Assembly: GCF_027706745.1 (NCBI RefSeq)
Contig: NZ_JAQFWP010000036.1
Coordinates: 1-64,000 of the forward strand
Length of the DNA stretch: 64,000 nucleotides
Direction of reading: 5' to 3'
Origin: Nocardiopsis suaedae
Lineage (GTDB): Bacteria; Actinomycetota; Actinomycetes; Streptosporangiales; Streptosporangiaceae
The notes beneath the pieces are model-generated. The model was not told the DNA's origin. It was given only the letters and a program-made list of their open reading frames with translations, and did no database searches. Shown here piece by piece: positions 27,362-35,196 of this stretch (its first letter is position 1; each line of letters opens with the position of its first letter). The position numbers and the translations under genes are program-made.

Positions 27362-27886
27362 CTAGCGCTCGATCTCGACGGACTCGATCGTGACGTCCTC
27401 GAGCGGGCGGTCCTGCGGGTTGGTGGCGACCTCGGAGATGGCCTGGACGATCTCGGCCCCCTCGGCGACCTCGCCGAAGATGGTGTGCCGGTTGTTCAGC
27501 CAGTCCGGGGTGCCCACGGTGATGAAGAACTGCGAGCCGTTGGTGTTCGGCCCGGCGTTGGCCATCGCCAGCAGGTAGGGGCGGTCGAACTTCAGGTCGT
27601 CGCGGAACTCGTCCTTGAACTTGTAGCCGGGGCCGCCGCGGCCGTTGCCCAGCGGGTCGCCGCCCTGGACCATGAAGTTCTCGATGACCCGGTGGAAGAC
27701 CGTGCCGTCGTAGAGCTTGCCGTCGCTCGGCTTGCCGGTGGTGGGGTCGACCCACTGCTTGGTGCCCTCGGCGAGCCCGATGAAGTTCTCGACCGTCTCC
27801 GGGGTCTTGTCCGCGAAGAGCGTGACGACGATCGTCCCCTTGTTGGTGTTCAGCCGCGCCTTGGGCCGGCCGTTGACGTCGGTCAC
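27362..27886 (-). CDS. ppiA: Cyclophilin-type peptidyl-prolyl cis-trans isomerase
   Basis: The 174-residue cytoplasmic cyclophilin has FHRVIENFMVQGGDPLGNGR, the active-site region with catalytic Arg, and GSQFFITVGTPDWLNNRHTI. It isomerises Xaa-Pro bonds. It has no signal peptide. The start is GTG 27886 (VTDVNGRPKARLNTNKGT). It leads the rhomboid gene in a two-gene operon and diverges from the coiled-coil membrane protein gene. Length and position fit PpiA of the oriC-proximal actinobacterial cluster. Confidence 0.94.
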   Translation of the reverse strand: MTDVNGRPKARLNTNKGTIVVTLFADKTPETVENFIGLAEGTKQWVDPTTGKPSDGKLYDGTVFHRVIENFMVQGGDPLGNGRGGPGYKFKDEFRDDLKFDRPYLLAMANAGPNTNGSQFFITVGTPDWLNNRHTIFGEVAEGAEIVQAISEVATNPQDRPLEDVTIESVEIER

Positions 27887-28274
27887 CCGCGTCCCTTTCC
27901 ATTGCCGTTGCTTACGCCCCCACCGTACCGGGCCCAGGGCGGGCGGCCCGAAGCCTTCGCCCTTCGGGCGGCCTCCGGCGGCTTCCGGCCGCTCCGGAGG
28001 CCTCCGGAGCGGCCGTGCCCCGCGCCCCGGCCCGGAACGCCCGGGCCACCTGCGACGTCAGAGGGAAGAGCGGAGGGAGCGGAATGCGTGTTGAACGCCC
28101 GGTGTCCGCCTTGGGACACCTATGTTGATATAACGCGCGTATAACGCCCGTTCAGGCCCCACTCCGGCGCAGGGGCGACCGCCGGTGTGAGCGTCATGAC
28201 CCCGCCCCGGCGCATGGGAACCGGCGCGAGCGGGCAGGGGGTTGTCCATATCCTTCAGAGCAAAGGAGTTCACC
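27887..28274. promoter_or_regulatory. Divergent intergenic region with palindromes
   Basis: No gene is seen. It holds a perfect 28-bp palindrome at 27987-28014. An inverted repeat GGTGTCC/GGACACC lies at 28101-28120, and two 11-bp direct repeats (ATAACGCGCGT, ATAACGCCCGT) at 28130-28151. The AT-richer patch at 28120-28150 is the best place for the promoter of the plus-strand gene at 28275. The minus-strand ppiA promoter must also lie here. Confidence 0.5.
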
Positions 28275-28835
28275 GTGGCCATCCAGATGAAGCGTCGCAA
28301 GGCCGAAGTAGACGCGGAGGCGGCCATGGCGCGTCTTCAGGATCTCGCCCGCGAGCAGAGGGAGCGTCTGGGCCCCTACGCCGACCAGGCGAGGGCGGGC
28401 GCCGAACGCGGTCTGCTGCGCGCCCGCGGCTGGACCGCGCCGCGCCTGGAGACCGCCGCGCTCCGGGTCGAGGACACCGTCGCTCCGCGCGTGGCCGACC
28501 TGCTCGCCACCGCCGCCCAGCGGGTGGAGCCGAACCGGACGCGCCGCGGACTGATCGCGGCCCGCCACAGCGGCCGCCGCGTGCCCAAGGCCGTGGTGTT
28601 CGTGGGGGTGGCCGCGCTCGGCGCCGCCGCCGTGTACGGCGCCATCCGGCTGCGCAAGGCCGCCCAGGACGCCGAGTGGCAGGAGAACCTGGACCAGGCC
28701 CGCGAACAGGTCCGCGAGACCCGTGACCAGCTCCAGTCCAAGGCCCGTGAGGCCAAGGAGACCGCCAAGGCCAAGACCGAGGAGGTCGCGGGCGTCGGCG
28801 CCGGCCCGGAGGCCGACGGCGCCGCGAAGAAGTAG
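28275..28835 (+). CDS. Coiled-coil, single-pass membrane protein (DUF5324-like by position)
   Basis: The 186-residue protein is rich in Arg, Glu and Ala with long helices, one membrane segment at about 103-122 (KAVVFVGVAALGAAAVYGA), and a charged C-terminal coiled coil rich in Lys/Glu/Ala/Gln. AAAGGAG lies 7-8 nt before GTG 28275. Streptomyces has DUF5324 proteins of similar size and layout near crgA, so I infer the same group, although sequence similarity is only general. Function unknown, perhaps envelope-associated. Confidence 0.65.
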   Translation: MAIQMKRRKAEVDAEAAMARLQDLAREQRERLGPYADQARAGAERGLLRARGWTAPRLETAALRVEDTVAPRVADLLATAAQRVEPNRTRRGLIAARHSGRRVPKAVVFVGVAALGAAAVYGAIRLRKAAQDAEWQENLDQAREQVRETRDQLQSKAREAKETAKAKTEEVAGVGAGPEADGAAKK

Positions 28836-28858
28836 CACCGGCCGTGGGCCCGGTACGA

Positions 28859-28893
28859 CGGGGGCCGCCGCACGGAAGGTGCGGCGGCCCCCG
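28859..28893 (+). terminator. Terminator after the coiled-coil membrane protein gene
   Basis: A perfect 15-bp stem (28859-28873 with 28879-28893) with a 5-nt loop lies 24 nt past the stop codon. Confidence 0.85.
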
Positions 28894-29231
28894 TGGCTTC
28901 AGGCGGGCGGCGACGAAGCGCAGGTCGGCGACCCTACCTGCGACGTTGTCGGCCGCACGGCGTGTACGTGGTCACCGTGATGGGCAGCGACGGCAGAAGC
29001 CCAGCGGTTCCCCGGCGCTGCCTGCCGTCCGCCTGGCTCCTCGCGGTCCGGGTGAGCGGCGGCTCGGCAGGTACCCCGCTCAAGGGCCCCAGCCGGGCGC
29101 CGAGCCACCGGGGCGCCGGGGAGGAGGGCGGCGACGACACGGGTGAAGCTGGGCCGACGCCCCGGTCGGCCGCCGGGAGCCTGCGCCGCCCGCGCCCTGG
29201 ACCCCCTGCGCGTCTCGTCATGTGGGACCGA

Positions 29232-29297
29232 TCGCCGAGTTACGTCTGGTGGCCGGTATTCAGACCCGGATACCGGCCACCAGACGTAACTCGGCGA
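29232..29297. repeat. Long perfect palindrome, element 1
   Basis: Arms of 28 bp (29232-29259 and 29270-29297) are perfectly complementary around a 10-nt loop. The ends read TCGCCGAG and CTCGGCGA. No gene ends nearby on either strand, so a simple terminator role is not obvious. Confidence 0.85.
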
Positions 29298-29387
29298 GAA
29301 CCAGAACGCGTTCCACCGCCGCCCCCTTGGAAACCGGACATCCCGGACGCGCTGCCACGCGGGAAGCCCGGCCTGGAGTCCGGTCCC

Positions 29388-29451
29388 CGCCGAGATCCGC
29401 CTCGTTGTTGGAATCCACGCCGGAATACCAACAACGAGGCCCACCTCGGCG
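29388..29451. repeat. Second palindrome with the same outer ends, element 2
   Basis: The outer CGCCGAG (29388-29394) pairs with CTCGGCG (29445-29451), and an inner 12-bp stem CCTCGTTGTTGG/CCAACAACGAGG pairs perfectly. The ends match element 1 at 29232-29297, while the inner stem differs. The two look like members of one palindromic repeat family. Confidence 0.75.
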
Positions 29452-29623
29452 AACTATCCCACATGCTGATACGCGCAGGGCCGGGGAGCCACGCCGGTTG
29501 CGCCGTCACCACCCCTCACCCGGCGCCCCGGTGACCGGCCGCCCGGCGGCGCCGGGGCGGGGACCGGCCTCGTCCTGCTGCACACCGTCGGTGTGATTCG
29601 GGACTCATTCGGCGCTCTTCCCA

Positions 29624-29654
29624 ATAGACAGACCTGTCTGTCTATACTCCTCCC
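29624..29654 (+). promoter_or_regulatory. TetR operator and leaderless promoter of the MFS gene
   Basis: Arms ATAGACAGAC and GTCTGTCTAT (29624-29633, 29636-29645) form a perfect operator. It overlaps a consensus -10 box TATACT at 29643-29648. ATG 29655 begins 6 nt later without a ribosome site, so the message is probably leaderless and blocked by the bound repressor. Confidence 0.75.
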
Positions 29655-30887
29655 ATGACGACCACGCCCACCACCGCCCCGTCCGCCGCGAGCGGGGCTC
29701 CGCCCATGGGGTCCCTCCGGCTCGCCGCGTCCGGGATGGCGCTCATCGCCGTCACCTACGGCATCGCCCGCTTCGCCTACGGCCTCTTCGTGCCCGCCTT
29801 CCGCGAGGAGTTCGGGCTCGGCGCGGCGGCCGCCGGGCTCATCGCCTCCGGGAGCTACGCCGCCTACTGCGCCGCGATCGCCGCCTCCATGCTCCTGTCC
29901 GGCCGCCTCGCCCCCCGCCGGGTCGCCGTGGCCGCCGGAGCCCTGGCCACCGCGGGCACCGCCCTGGTCGCCGCCGCCCCGTCGCCCTCCGTCCTCGCCC
30001 TCGGCATCCTCATCGGGGGCGCCAGCACCGGTCTGGCCTCACCGCCCCTGGCCGAGGCCGTCGCGCACCGCGTCGCCCCCGCCCGCCGGGACCGCGTACA
30101 GAACGTCGTCAACGCCGGGACCGGGGTCGGCGTGGCGGTGTCGGGCCCCGTCGCCCTGGCCGCCGGGGCCCACTGGCGCCCGGCCTGGCTCGCCTTCGCC
30201 CTGCTGGCCCTCGCCGCCACCCTCTGGGCCGCCCGGACGGTTCCACCGGGGGCGACGAGGGACGGGCGGCCGGCGGGCGGCGGAGGAGCGCGGTCGGCCC
30301 TCGCGGGACTGCTTCCCGCGCCCCTCCTCCGCCCGGGGGCCGGGCGCATGCTCACCGCCGCTGCCGCCATGGGGGCGGCCGCCTCGGCCGTGTGGACCTT
30401 CGGGCGCGACCTCGCCGTCGCCGAGGCGGGGCTCGGACCCACCGCCTCCGTCAGCATGTGGATCGTCCTCGGCGCGGCCGGGACCCTCGGCGCGTTCACC
30501 GGGGAGCTCGCCGCCCGTGTGGGCCTCCGGCGGGCCTGGTCGGTGGCCATGGCCGCCCTCGCCGCCTCCACCGCCGTACCGGCGCTGGCCCCCGTCTTCG
30601 CCCCCGGGGCGGCCGCCCCGGCCGCGTTCGCCGCGGCCGCCCTGTTCGGCGCCGTCTACACCGCGCTCACCGGACTGCTGCTCCTGTGGGGCATCCGCCT
30701 GTACCCGGACGCCCCCTCGTTCGGGGTGGGGGCGGCCTTCCTGATGATCGCCGCCGGTCAGACCGCCGGGGCACCGCTGGCCGGGCTCGCCGCCGACACG
30801 TGGTCGCTCACCGCGGCGTTCGTGCTCGCGGCCGTCGCCGCCCTGCTCGGCTCCCTCATCCGTCCGCGGGCCGGTGCGCGGCGATGA
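29655..30887 (+). CDS. MFS transporter (YbfB/YjiJ-like or drug-efflux type)
   Basis: The 410-residue protein has about twelve hydrophobic segments and the text ALIAVTYGIARFAYGLFVPAF near the start, typical of CynX/YbfB-type MFS carriers. It probably exports a small toxic compound, since it is convergent with a TetR repressor gene and its promoter carries an operator shared with that gene. The two ORFs overlap at their 3' ends (30856-30887). Substrate unknown. Codon use is as GC-biased as its neighbours. Confidence 0.85.
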   Translation: MTTTPTTAPSAASGAPPMGSLRLAASGMALIAVTYGIARFAYGLFVPAFREEFGLGAAAAGLIASGSYAAYCAAIAASMLLSGRLAPRRVAVAAGALATAGTALVAAAPSPSVLALGILIGGASTGLASPPLAEAVAHRVAPARRDRVQNVVNAGTGVGVAVSGPVALAAGAHWRPAWLAFALLALAATLWAARTVPPGATRDGRPAGGGGARSALAGLLPAPLLRPGAGRMLTAAAAMGAAASAVWTFGRDLAVAEAGLGPTASVSMWIVLGAAGTLGAFTGELAARVGLRRAWSVAMAALAASTAVPALAPVFAPGAAAPAAFAAAALFGAVYTALTGLLLLWGIRLYPDAPSFGVGAAFLMIAAGQTAGAPLAGLAADTWSLTAAFVLAAVAALLGSLIRPRAGARR

Positions 30888-31488
30888 GCGCCTCCGCCGC
30901 GCCGCGCGCCGCCCCCATCGCCCGGGCGCGGCCGTCCACCACGGCGGCCACGGTCGCCCCCTCGAACACGGTGAAGAGCTGTTCGGCGAGGGCCTCGGCG
31001 TCGCGCACACCGAGGTCGGCCGAGAGTTCACCCAGGTAGGACCGCATCCACCGCTTGTGGTCGGCGACGACGCGCCGCCCGGGGTGGCCGGGGTCGGGCA
31101 GCTCGGCGGCGGCGTTGACGAAGGCGCACCCGCGGAACTCCTCGACCTCCCCCTCCAGCCAGGCGTCGAGGGTGTCGAGGACGGCCGCGATGCGCGCCTC
31201 GGGCCCGGTACGGGCCGCGACCGCCGCGACGAGGCGCTCCCGCCACCGGCGGTCGCGCCCGCGCAGGTAGGCCGCGACGAGTTCGTCCTTGGAGCCGTAG
31301 TGCTTGTAGAGGGTCATCTTCGCCACGCCCGACCGGGCGATGACGGTGTCGACGCCGGTGGCGCCGATCCCGTGCTCGTAGAACAGTACGGAGGCCGTGT
31401 CCAGGACCCTCTGCGCCGCCGGGCTCTGCGTCCGCCGCTCATCGGCCGCGGCCTCCCGCGCCGCCTCCGCCGCTCCGTGCGCGCCCAT
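30856..31488 (-). CDS. TetR-family repressor
   Basis: The 210-residue regulator has an N-terminal HTH (LDTASVLFYEHGIGATGVDT then SGVAKMTLYKHYGSKDELVA) and a helical ligand domain of the TetR_C group with EFRGCAFVNAAAELPDPGHP. I prefer ATG 31488 because AGGGGA lies 6 nt upstream; an extension to 31575 adds an Arg/Gly-rich stretch unlike the family. An operator matching that of the MFS gene lies at 31581-31598. It likely represses itself and the MFS gene. Confidence 0.88.
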   Translation of the reverse strand: MGAHGAAEAAREAAADERRTQSPAAQRVLDTASVLFYEHGIGATGVDTVIARSGVAKMTLYKHYGSKDELVAAYLRGRDRRWRERLVAAVAARTGPEARIAAVLDTLDAWLEGEVEEFRGCAFVNAAAELPDPGHPGRRVVADHKRWMRSYLGELSADLGVRDAEALAEQLFTVFEGATVAAVVDGRARAMGAARGAAEALIAAHRPADG

Positions 31489-31580
31489 CGGCCTTCCCCT
31501 CATCCGTCCTCGTCCGGCCCACCCGCCACCGATACGGGGCCGCCCCTTGACCGTACAGAACCGTCTCTCCATCATTCACA

Positions 31581-31598
31581 GTACAGACAGGTCTGTCT
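31581..31598. promoter_or_regulatory. TetR operator upstream of tetR
   Basis: Read on the minus strand it shares AGACAGACCTGTCTGT with the operator at 29624-29645 (16 identical positions). It lies between the tetR gene and a small plus-strand ORF and is the likely autoregulation site. Confidence 0.7.
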
Positions 31599-31633
31599 CA
31601 TTCCGACGCGCACCGACCACACGGGAGACCGCG

Positions 31634-31795
31634 ATGGACCCATCCGCCCGACCCCTCCGCCGCCTGGCCGCCGCACTCGCCCGGTTCCACCGCGACCTCG
31701 ACCGCGGCCTGGCGCTCATGCACTCCTCCGGCGCACCGCCGCCCGCGGCGCACCGCACCCCGGGATCCGCGGCCGCCCGGGTCAGCCGTCCTTGA
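31634..31795 (+). CDS. Possible small protein (53 aa)
   Basis: This short ORF begins ATG 31634 after GGGAGA and 36 nt from the TetR operator, divergent from tetR. The product is Arg/Ala/Pro-rich (MDPSARPLRRLAAALARFHR) with an amphipathic helix. Its end overlaps the convergent DUF1707 gene. I do not recognise it; it could be a real operator-controlled small protein or chance. Confidence 0.35.
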   Translation: MDPSARPLRRLAAALARFHRDLDRGLALMHSSGAPPPAAHRTPGSAAARVSRP

Positions 31796-32378
31796 CGGGG
31801 CGCCAGGTGAGCGGATACCTCCACCGGCCGCCCATCAGCGCCACCAGCCCGGCGACGGCCGGGAGGAAGAGCCACCCCATCAGCATCAGCGTCGCCGCGA
31901 GCGCGGGCAGCACCAGGAAGAACAGCCCGAAGCCGATGATCGACCCCACGACCACGGTGAGCTGGTAGTTCAGCGCCTCCATCGCGTGGCGGCGCACGAA
32001 GGGCGAGGTGTTCCCGCGCAGCAGCAGGACCAGCAGCGGCCCGACGGGCAGCATCATGTACCCCGACACGTGCGCCGCCCCCGCCCAGACCTTGTCCTCC
32101 CCGGAGGGCGGGGCCTCGGGGGCCGCGGGCGCCTGCGGCATGTGCGGCGCCGCCGCGGCGGAGGACCCGGGCACGGCCAGGTCGCTGAAGAGCGGCTCCA
32201 GCTCGGCGGGGAACTTGGCCTTCATCGCCACGGCGAGGCGCTCGTCGAGCTCCTCCTCGTCCAGGCGGCCGTCGGCGTAGGCCTCCTGCAGCCGCTCGGC
32301 GGCCTGGTCCCGGTCGGCGTGGGTGAGCCGGATCTGCGGGACCTGGCCCGGACGCGGGATCGGATCATGCACGGCCAC
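31782..32378 (-). CDS. DUF1707 and DUF4870 membrane protein
   Basis: The 198-residue protein has an N-terminal DUF1707 (VPQIRLTHADRDQAAERLQE, then AYADGRLDEEELDERL), a Pro/Ala linker, and a DUF4870 region (VSGYMMLPVGPLLVLLLRGN then PFVRRHAMEALNYQLTVVVG) with about three membrane helices. GGAGGA lies 6 nt before GTG 32378, fixing the start. DUF1707 is an actinobacterial domain seen on many regulators and envelope proteins. The function is unknown. The longer upstream in-frame stretch is non-coding by composition. Confidence 0.82.
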   Translation of the reverse strand: MAVHDPIPRPGQVPQIRLTHADRDQAAERLQEAYADGRLDEEELDERLAVAMKAKFPAELEPLFSDLAVPGSSAAAAPHMPQAPAAPEAPPSGEDKVWAGAAHVSGYMMLPVGPLLVLLLRGNTSPFVRRHAMEALNYQLTVVVGSIIGFGLFFLVLPALAATLMLMGWLFLPAVAGLVALMGGRWRYPLTWRPVKDG

Positions 32379-32567
32379 GTTCACTCCTCCGCTCGCCGGA
32401 CCGCCCCTGCCCTTCCATCGTGCCCGCGCCGGGCCGCGGGCCGCATCGGGGATGGCCCTGACACGACCCTGAGGCAGCGGGATCGCCGGCCCCCAGCGGG
32501 GAACGGGGGGCGGTCCCCGGGTCTCAGCGTATCCGCGGACGCCGCCCCCCGCCATCGCCGGGGCCCC

Positions 32568-33362
32568 TCACTGCGGCGCGGGCTCCAGCAGGACGAAGTC
32601 GGCCCCGGCCGGGTCGGTGCACACGGACAGGCGCCCGACACCCGGGGCGTCGTCGGGCCCCATCAGCACACTGCCCCCGGCGGGCTCGACCGCCGAGGTC
32701 GCCGCGGCGCAGTCGTCGACCTGGAACACCGGGTGCCAGTCGGCGTCGCCGCCGGTCAGCGGCAGGTTCTCCGCGGACATCTCCATCATGCCGCCGTGCA
32801 TCCGCTCCGGCGGCGCCCCGGCCGGGGTGAGCAGCGTGTAGGTGCCCCCGCCGCCGGGCAGCTCGGTGGCCTCGAAGGACCAGCCGAAGACCCCGGTGTA
32901 GAAGGCCCGCGCACCGGCCGCGTCGGTGGTCCACAGCTCGACCCAGTTGAGGGCGCCGTGGGTGTCGGCGGTCTCGAAGCCCGGGAAGGACTTGGGCTGC
33001 CACACCGCGAACATGCCGCCCTGGGGGTCGCTGAACTGCGCCATCGCCCCGAAGCCCATGACGTCCACGGGGGCGGCCCGGACCGTGCCGCCCGCCTTCT
33101 CGACGGCCGCCGCGGTGGCCTCGGCGTCGGGCACGGAGTAGTAGACCGTCCAGGCGGGGCGGCCGTCGTCCTCGCCGAGCGGGCCGACCGCGCCGACGGT
33201 CCGGCCGGCGGCCTTGAAGAAGGTGTAGCCGCCGGCGTCGGGGCCGGCGGACTCGGTCTCCCAGCCGAGGACGGACCGGTAGAAGTCGGCGGCGGCACCG
33301 GTATCGGGCGCTCCGAGGTCGACCCAGCACGGGGAGCCGGACAGGAAGTCGGTGGTGATCAT
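32568..33362 (-). CDS. Two-domain VOC (glyoxalase-like) protein
   Basis: The 264-residue protein contains two tandem VOC domains: PCWVDLGAPDTGAAADFYRS near the start and NWVELWTTDAAGARAFYTGV near residue 138. Such proteins bind metal and act as dioxygenases, glyoxalases or drug-binding resistance proteins. ATG 33362 (MITTDFLSGSPCW) has GGA about 9 nt upstream. In many actinobacteria a very similar VOC protein accompanies the AraC regulator and UvrA-like protein found here 4-7 kb away; the three may once have been adjacent. Substrate unknown. Confidence 0.85.
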   Translation of the reverse strand: MITTDFLSGSPCWVDLGAPDTGAAADFYRSVLGWETESAGPDAGGYTFFKAAGRTVGAVGPLGEDDGRPAWTVYYSVPDAEATAAAVEKAGGTVRAAPVDVMGFGAMAQFSDPQGGMFAVWQPKSFPGFETADTHGALNWVELWTTDAAGARAFYTGVFGWSFEATELPGGGGTYTLLTPAGAPPERMHGGMMEMSAENLPLTGGDADWHPVFQVDDCAAATSAVEPAGGSVLMGPDDAPGVGRLSVCTDPAGADFVLLEPAPQ

Positions 33363-33558
33363 GGCGCTTTTCCTTCGCCGTCGGATCGGTGACCGGGAAA
33401 CCCGGACTGACTTCGAGTGTGGCCTCCGGCACCGACAATCTCGCTCTACGGACGGCAAAGACCGGCACCGGAGCGCTGAACCCCCTGCACGGTGGGCCGT
33501 CCGCGCTTTCGCGGCCGGGCGTGTCCCTCCCCCGCTCCCCATGACACCACCCGCCCCC

Positions 33559-33595
33559 TTGACATGACGTCACTTCTGACGCCATAGTGACGTCA
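33559..33595 (+). promoter_or_regulatory. Leaderless promoter with two TGACGTCA sites
   Basis: The -35 box TTGACA (33559-33564) and -10 box CATAGT (33583-33588) are separated by 18 bp. ATG 33595 begins at the expected start of transcription, with no ribosome site. Two copies of the palindrome TGACGTCA (33565-33572, 33588-33595) bracket the core promoter at 23-bp spacing. A third copy lies inside the gene at 33891-33898. Confidence 0.7.
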
Positions 33596-34146
33596 TGGAT
33601 TTGACGCCGTATGTCGACGACCTCCGCCGCCAGCTGCTGACGGCCGCCGAGGCCGGGGGCGAGGACACCCGGGTGATCGCCGAGCGCCTGACCGCGGCCC
33701 TGGACCCGGCCGCACGCCTGGCGCTGCTGGACGCCCTGTCCTCGGCCGCCGACGAGATCACCCGCGAAGTCGCCCCCGGCTCGGTCGAGGTCCGGCTGCG
33801 CGGCGGGCAGGCCGACTTCATCGTGACGCCGCCCCCGGGGCACTCCGGCGCCGCGGACGACGCCGCTCCGGCGGCGCCGCGACACCATGGTGACGTCACT
33901 CCGGAGTCCCCGGCGCCCGCTCCTCCGCTGCCGCACGAGGCCGACGACGGCGGCACCTCGCGGATCACCCTGCGCCTGCCCGACCGCCTCAAGCCGCGGG
34001 TCGAGGAGGCCGCCCGCCTCGAAGGGCTGTCGGTCAACGCCTGGCTGGTCCGCGCCGTCGGCGCGGCCCTCGACCCGGGGGACCGGACCGCCGACCGGAA
34101 CACCGGCCGCCGGGTGGGCCGCGGCTACACCGGCTGGGTCCGCTGA
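33595..34146 (+). CDS. HicB/Arc-type ribbon-helix-helix regulator
   Basis: The 183-residue protein has an N-terminal helical region (MDLTPYVDDLRRQLLTAAEA), a Pro-rich linker, and a C-terminal RHH motif SRITLRLPDRLKPRVEEAAR followed by GLSVNAWLVRAVGAAL. Proteins of this type are annotated as HicB-family antitoxins, yet here no HicA toxin is adjacent; the next genes are DUF4097 and an ABC exporter. It most likely represses its own operon through TGACGTCA sites at its promoter. Confidence 0.8.
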   Translation: MDLTPYVDDLRRQLLTAAEAGGEDTRVIAERLTAALDPAARLALLDALSSAADEITREVAPGSVEVRLRGGQADFIVTPPPGHSGAADDAAPAAPRHHGDVTPESPAPAPPLPHEADDGGTSRITLRLPDRLKPRVEEAARLEGLSVNAWLVRAVGAALDPGDRTADRNTGRRVGRGYTGWVR

Positions 34147-34246
34147 CCCGGACGCCCCGCCCGGCGCCGCCGGGCACCGACGACCGAACCGACCGCACGC
34201 CTTCGACCGGCGAAGGCGCCCACCACCGCCAGACGGGGAGCCTGTC

Positions 34247-35041
34247 ATGCCCGAATTCGCCACACCCGAGCCGATCACCGCCGACATCGACGTGGTCGCC
34301 GGAGGCGTCCTGCTCAACGCCACCGACCGCACCGACACCGTCGTCGAGGTCCGCCCCCGCGACCCGGGCAAGGACGCCGACGTCCGCGCCGCCGAGCGCG
34401 TCCAGGTGGACTTCGGCAACGGCCGCCTCACGGTCGCCTCGCAGAAGTCCTCGGCCGTCGGCCGCATGCTCCAGAAGGGCATGGTCGAGGTGACCGTCGA
34501 ACTGCCCGCCGAGTCGCACGTCCGCGCCACGACCGGGTACGGGAGCATCCGGTGCGAGGGGCGTGTGGGCACCACGAGGATCACGACCTCCGCCAGCAAC
34601 ATCACCGTCGACCGGGCGAGCGGGAACGCCGAGCTCACCACCGCGAACGGCTGGGTCCGCGCCAACACGATCGACGGCTCGGCGACGGTCAAGAACACCA
34701 ACGGCTCGATCACCCTCGGGACGGTCACCGGACCGCTCCGCATGGCCACCTCCCACGGCGACCTCAGCGCCGAGCGCGCACTGGACTCGGTCGAAGCCCG
34801 CACGCCCTACGGCGTCATCCGGATCGGCGAGGTCGTGCGCGGCAGCGTCAACCTCCAGTCCAACTACGGAGAGGTGGAGATCGGCATCCGCGAGGGCACC
34901 GCCGCCTGGCTGGACGCCGACTCCGAGCACGGCACCGTGCACACCTCGCTGAACGCCTCCGAGGGGCCGGAGGCCGCGGAGGAGACGGTCGAGGTCTACG
35001 CCCGCACGTCGTACGGCGACGTGGTCGTCCGCCGCGCCTGA
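34247..35041 (+). CDS. DUF4097 beta-helix-like protein
   Basis: The 264-residue protein has repeated short strands (GYGSIRCEGRVG, ASNITVDRASGNAELTTANG, NGSITLGTVTGPLRMATSHG), characteristic of DUF4097/DUF4098 adhesin-like beta-solenoids. It has no signal peptide or membrane segment. ATG 34247 has GGGAG 6 nt upstream. In actinobacteria this gene commonly lies between an RHH regulator and a DrrA/DrrB-type ABC exporter, as here, so it belongs to the same operon. Its biochemical role is unknown. Confidence 0.82.
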   Translation: MPEFATPEPITADIDVVAGGVLLNATDRTDTVVEVRPRDPGKDADVRAAERVQVDFGNGRLTVASQKSSAVGRMLQKGMVEVTVELPAESHVRATTGYGSIRCEGRVGTTRITTSASNITVDRASGNAELTTANGWVRANTIDGSATVKNTNGSITLGTVTGPLRMATSHGDLSAERALDSVEARTPYGVIRIGEVVRGSVNLQSNYGEVEIGIREGTAAWLDADSEHGTVHTSLNASEGPEAAEETVEVYARTSYGDVVVRRA

Positions 35042-35196
35042 CTCCGGCGCCCCGACCGCCCCGCATCGCCGGGACGGCCGGCCCCCGGAGCACTCGCCGC
35101 CTTCCCACCTCCCGCACCGGGGCCCACGGCCCCACCACCACGACACATATCGGATCATCGGATCAATCGTGCCCCGTGCACGGAAGAGAGGCCGAC

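Larger units (their letters stand above)
28894..29623. other. About 730-bp gene-free stretch at the left edge of the accessory region
   Basis: No ORF here has a recognisable domain or believable start. The main content is two long palindromic structures listed separately (29232-29297 and 29388-29451). The Gly/Arg/Pro-rich ORFs on both strands are explained by GC bias. The right end (29600-29654) is the promoter and operator of the MFS gene. Confidence 0.6.

Noticed and set aside
28899-29444. 181-codon minus-strand ORF across the palindromes
   Set aside because: The palindromes themselves generate the repeated PSYVWWPV-like text; no start signal or domain.
33595-34146. HicAB toxin-antitoxin system
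   Set aside because: Only an RHH/HicB-like protein is present; no HicA-type small toxin gene lies on either side.
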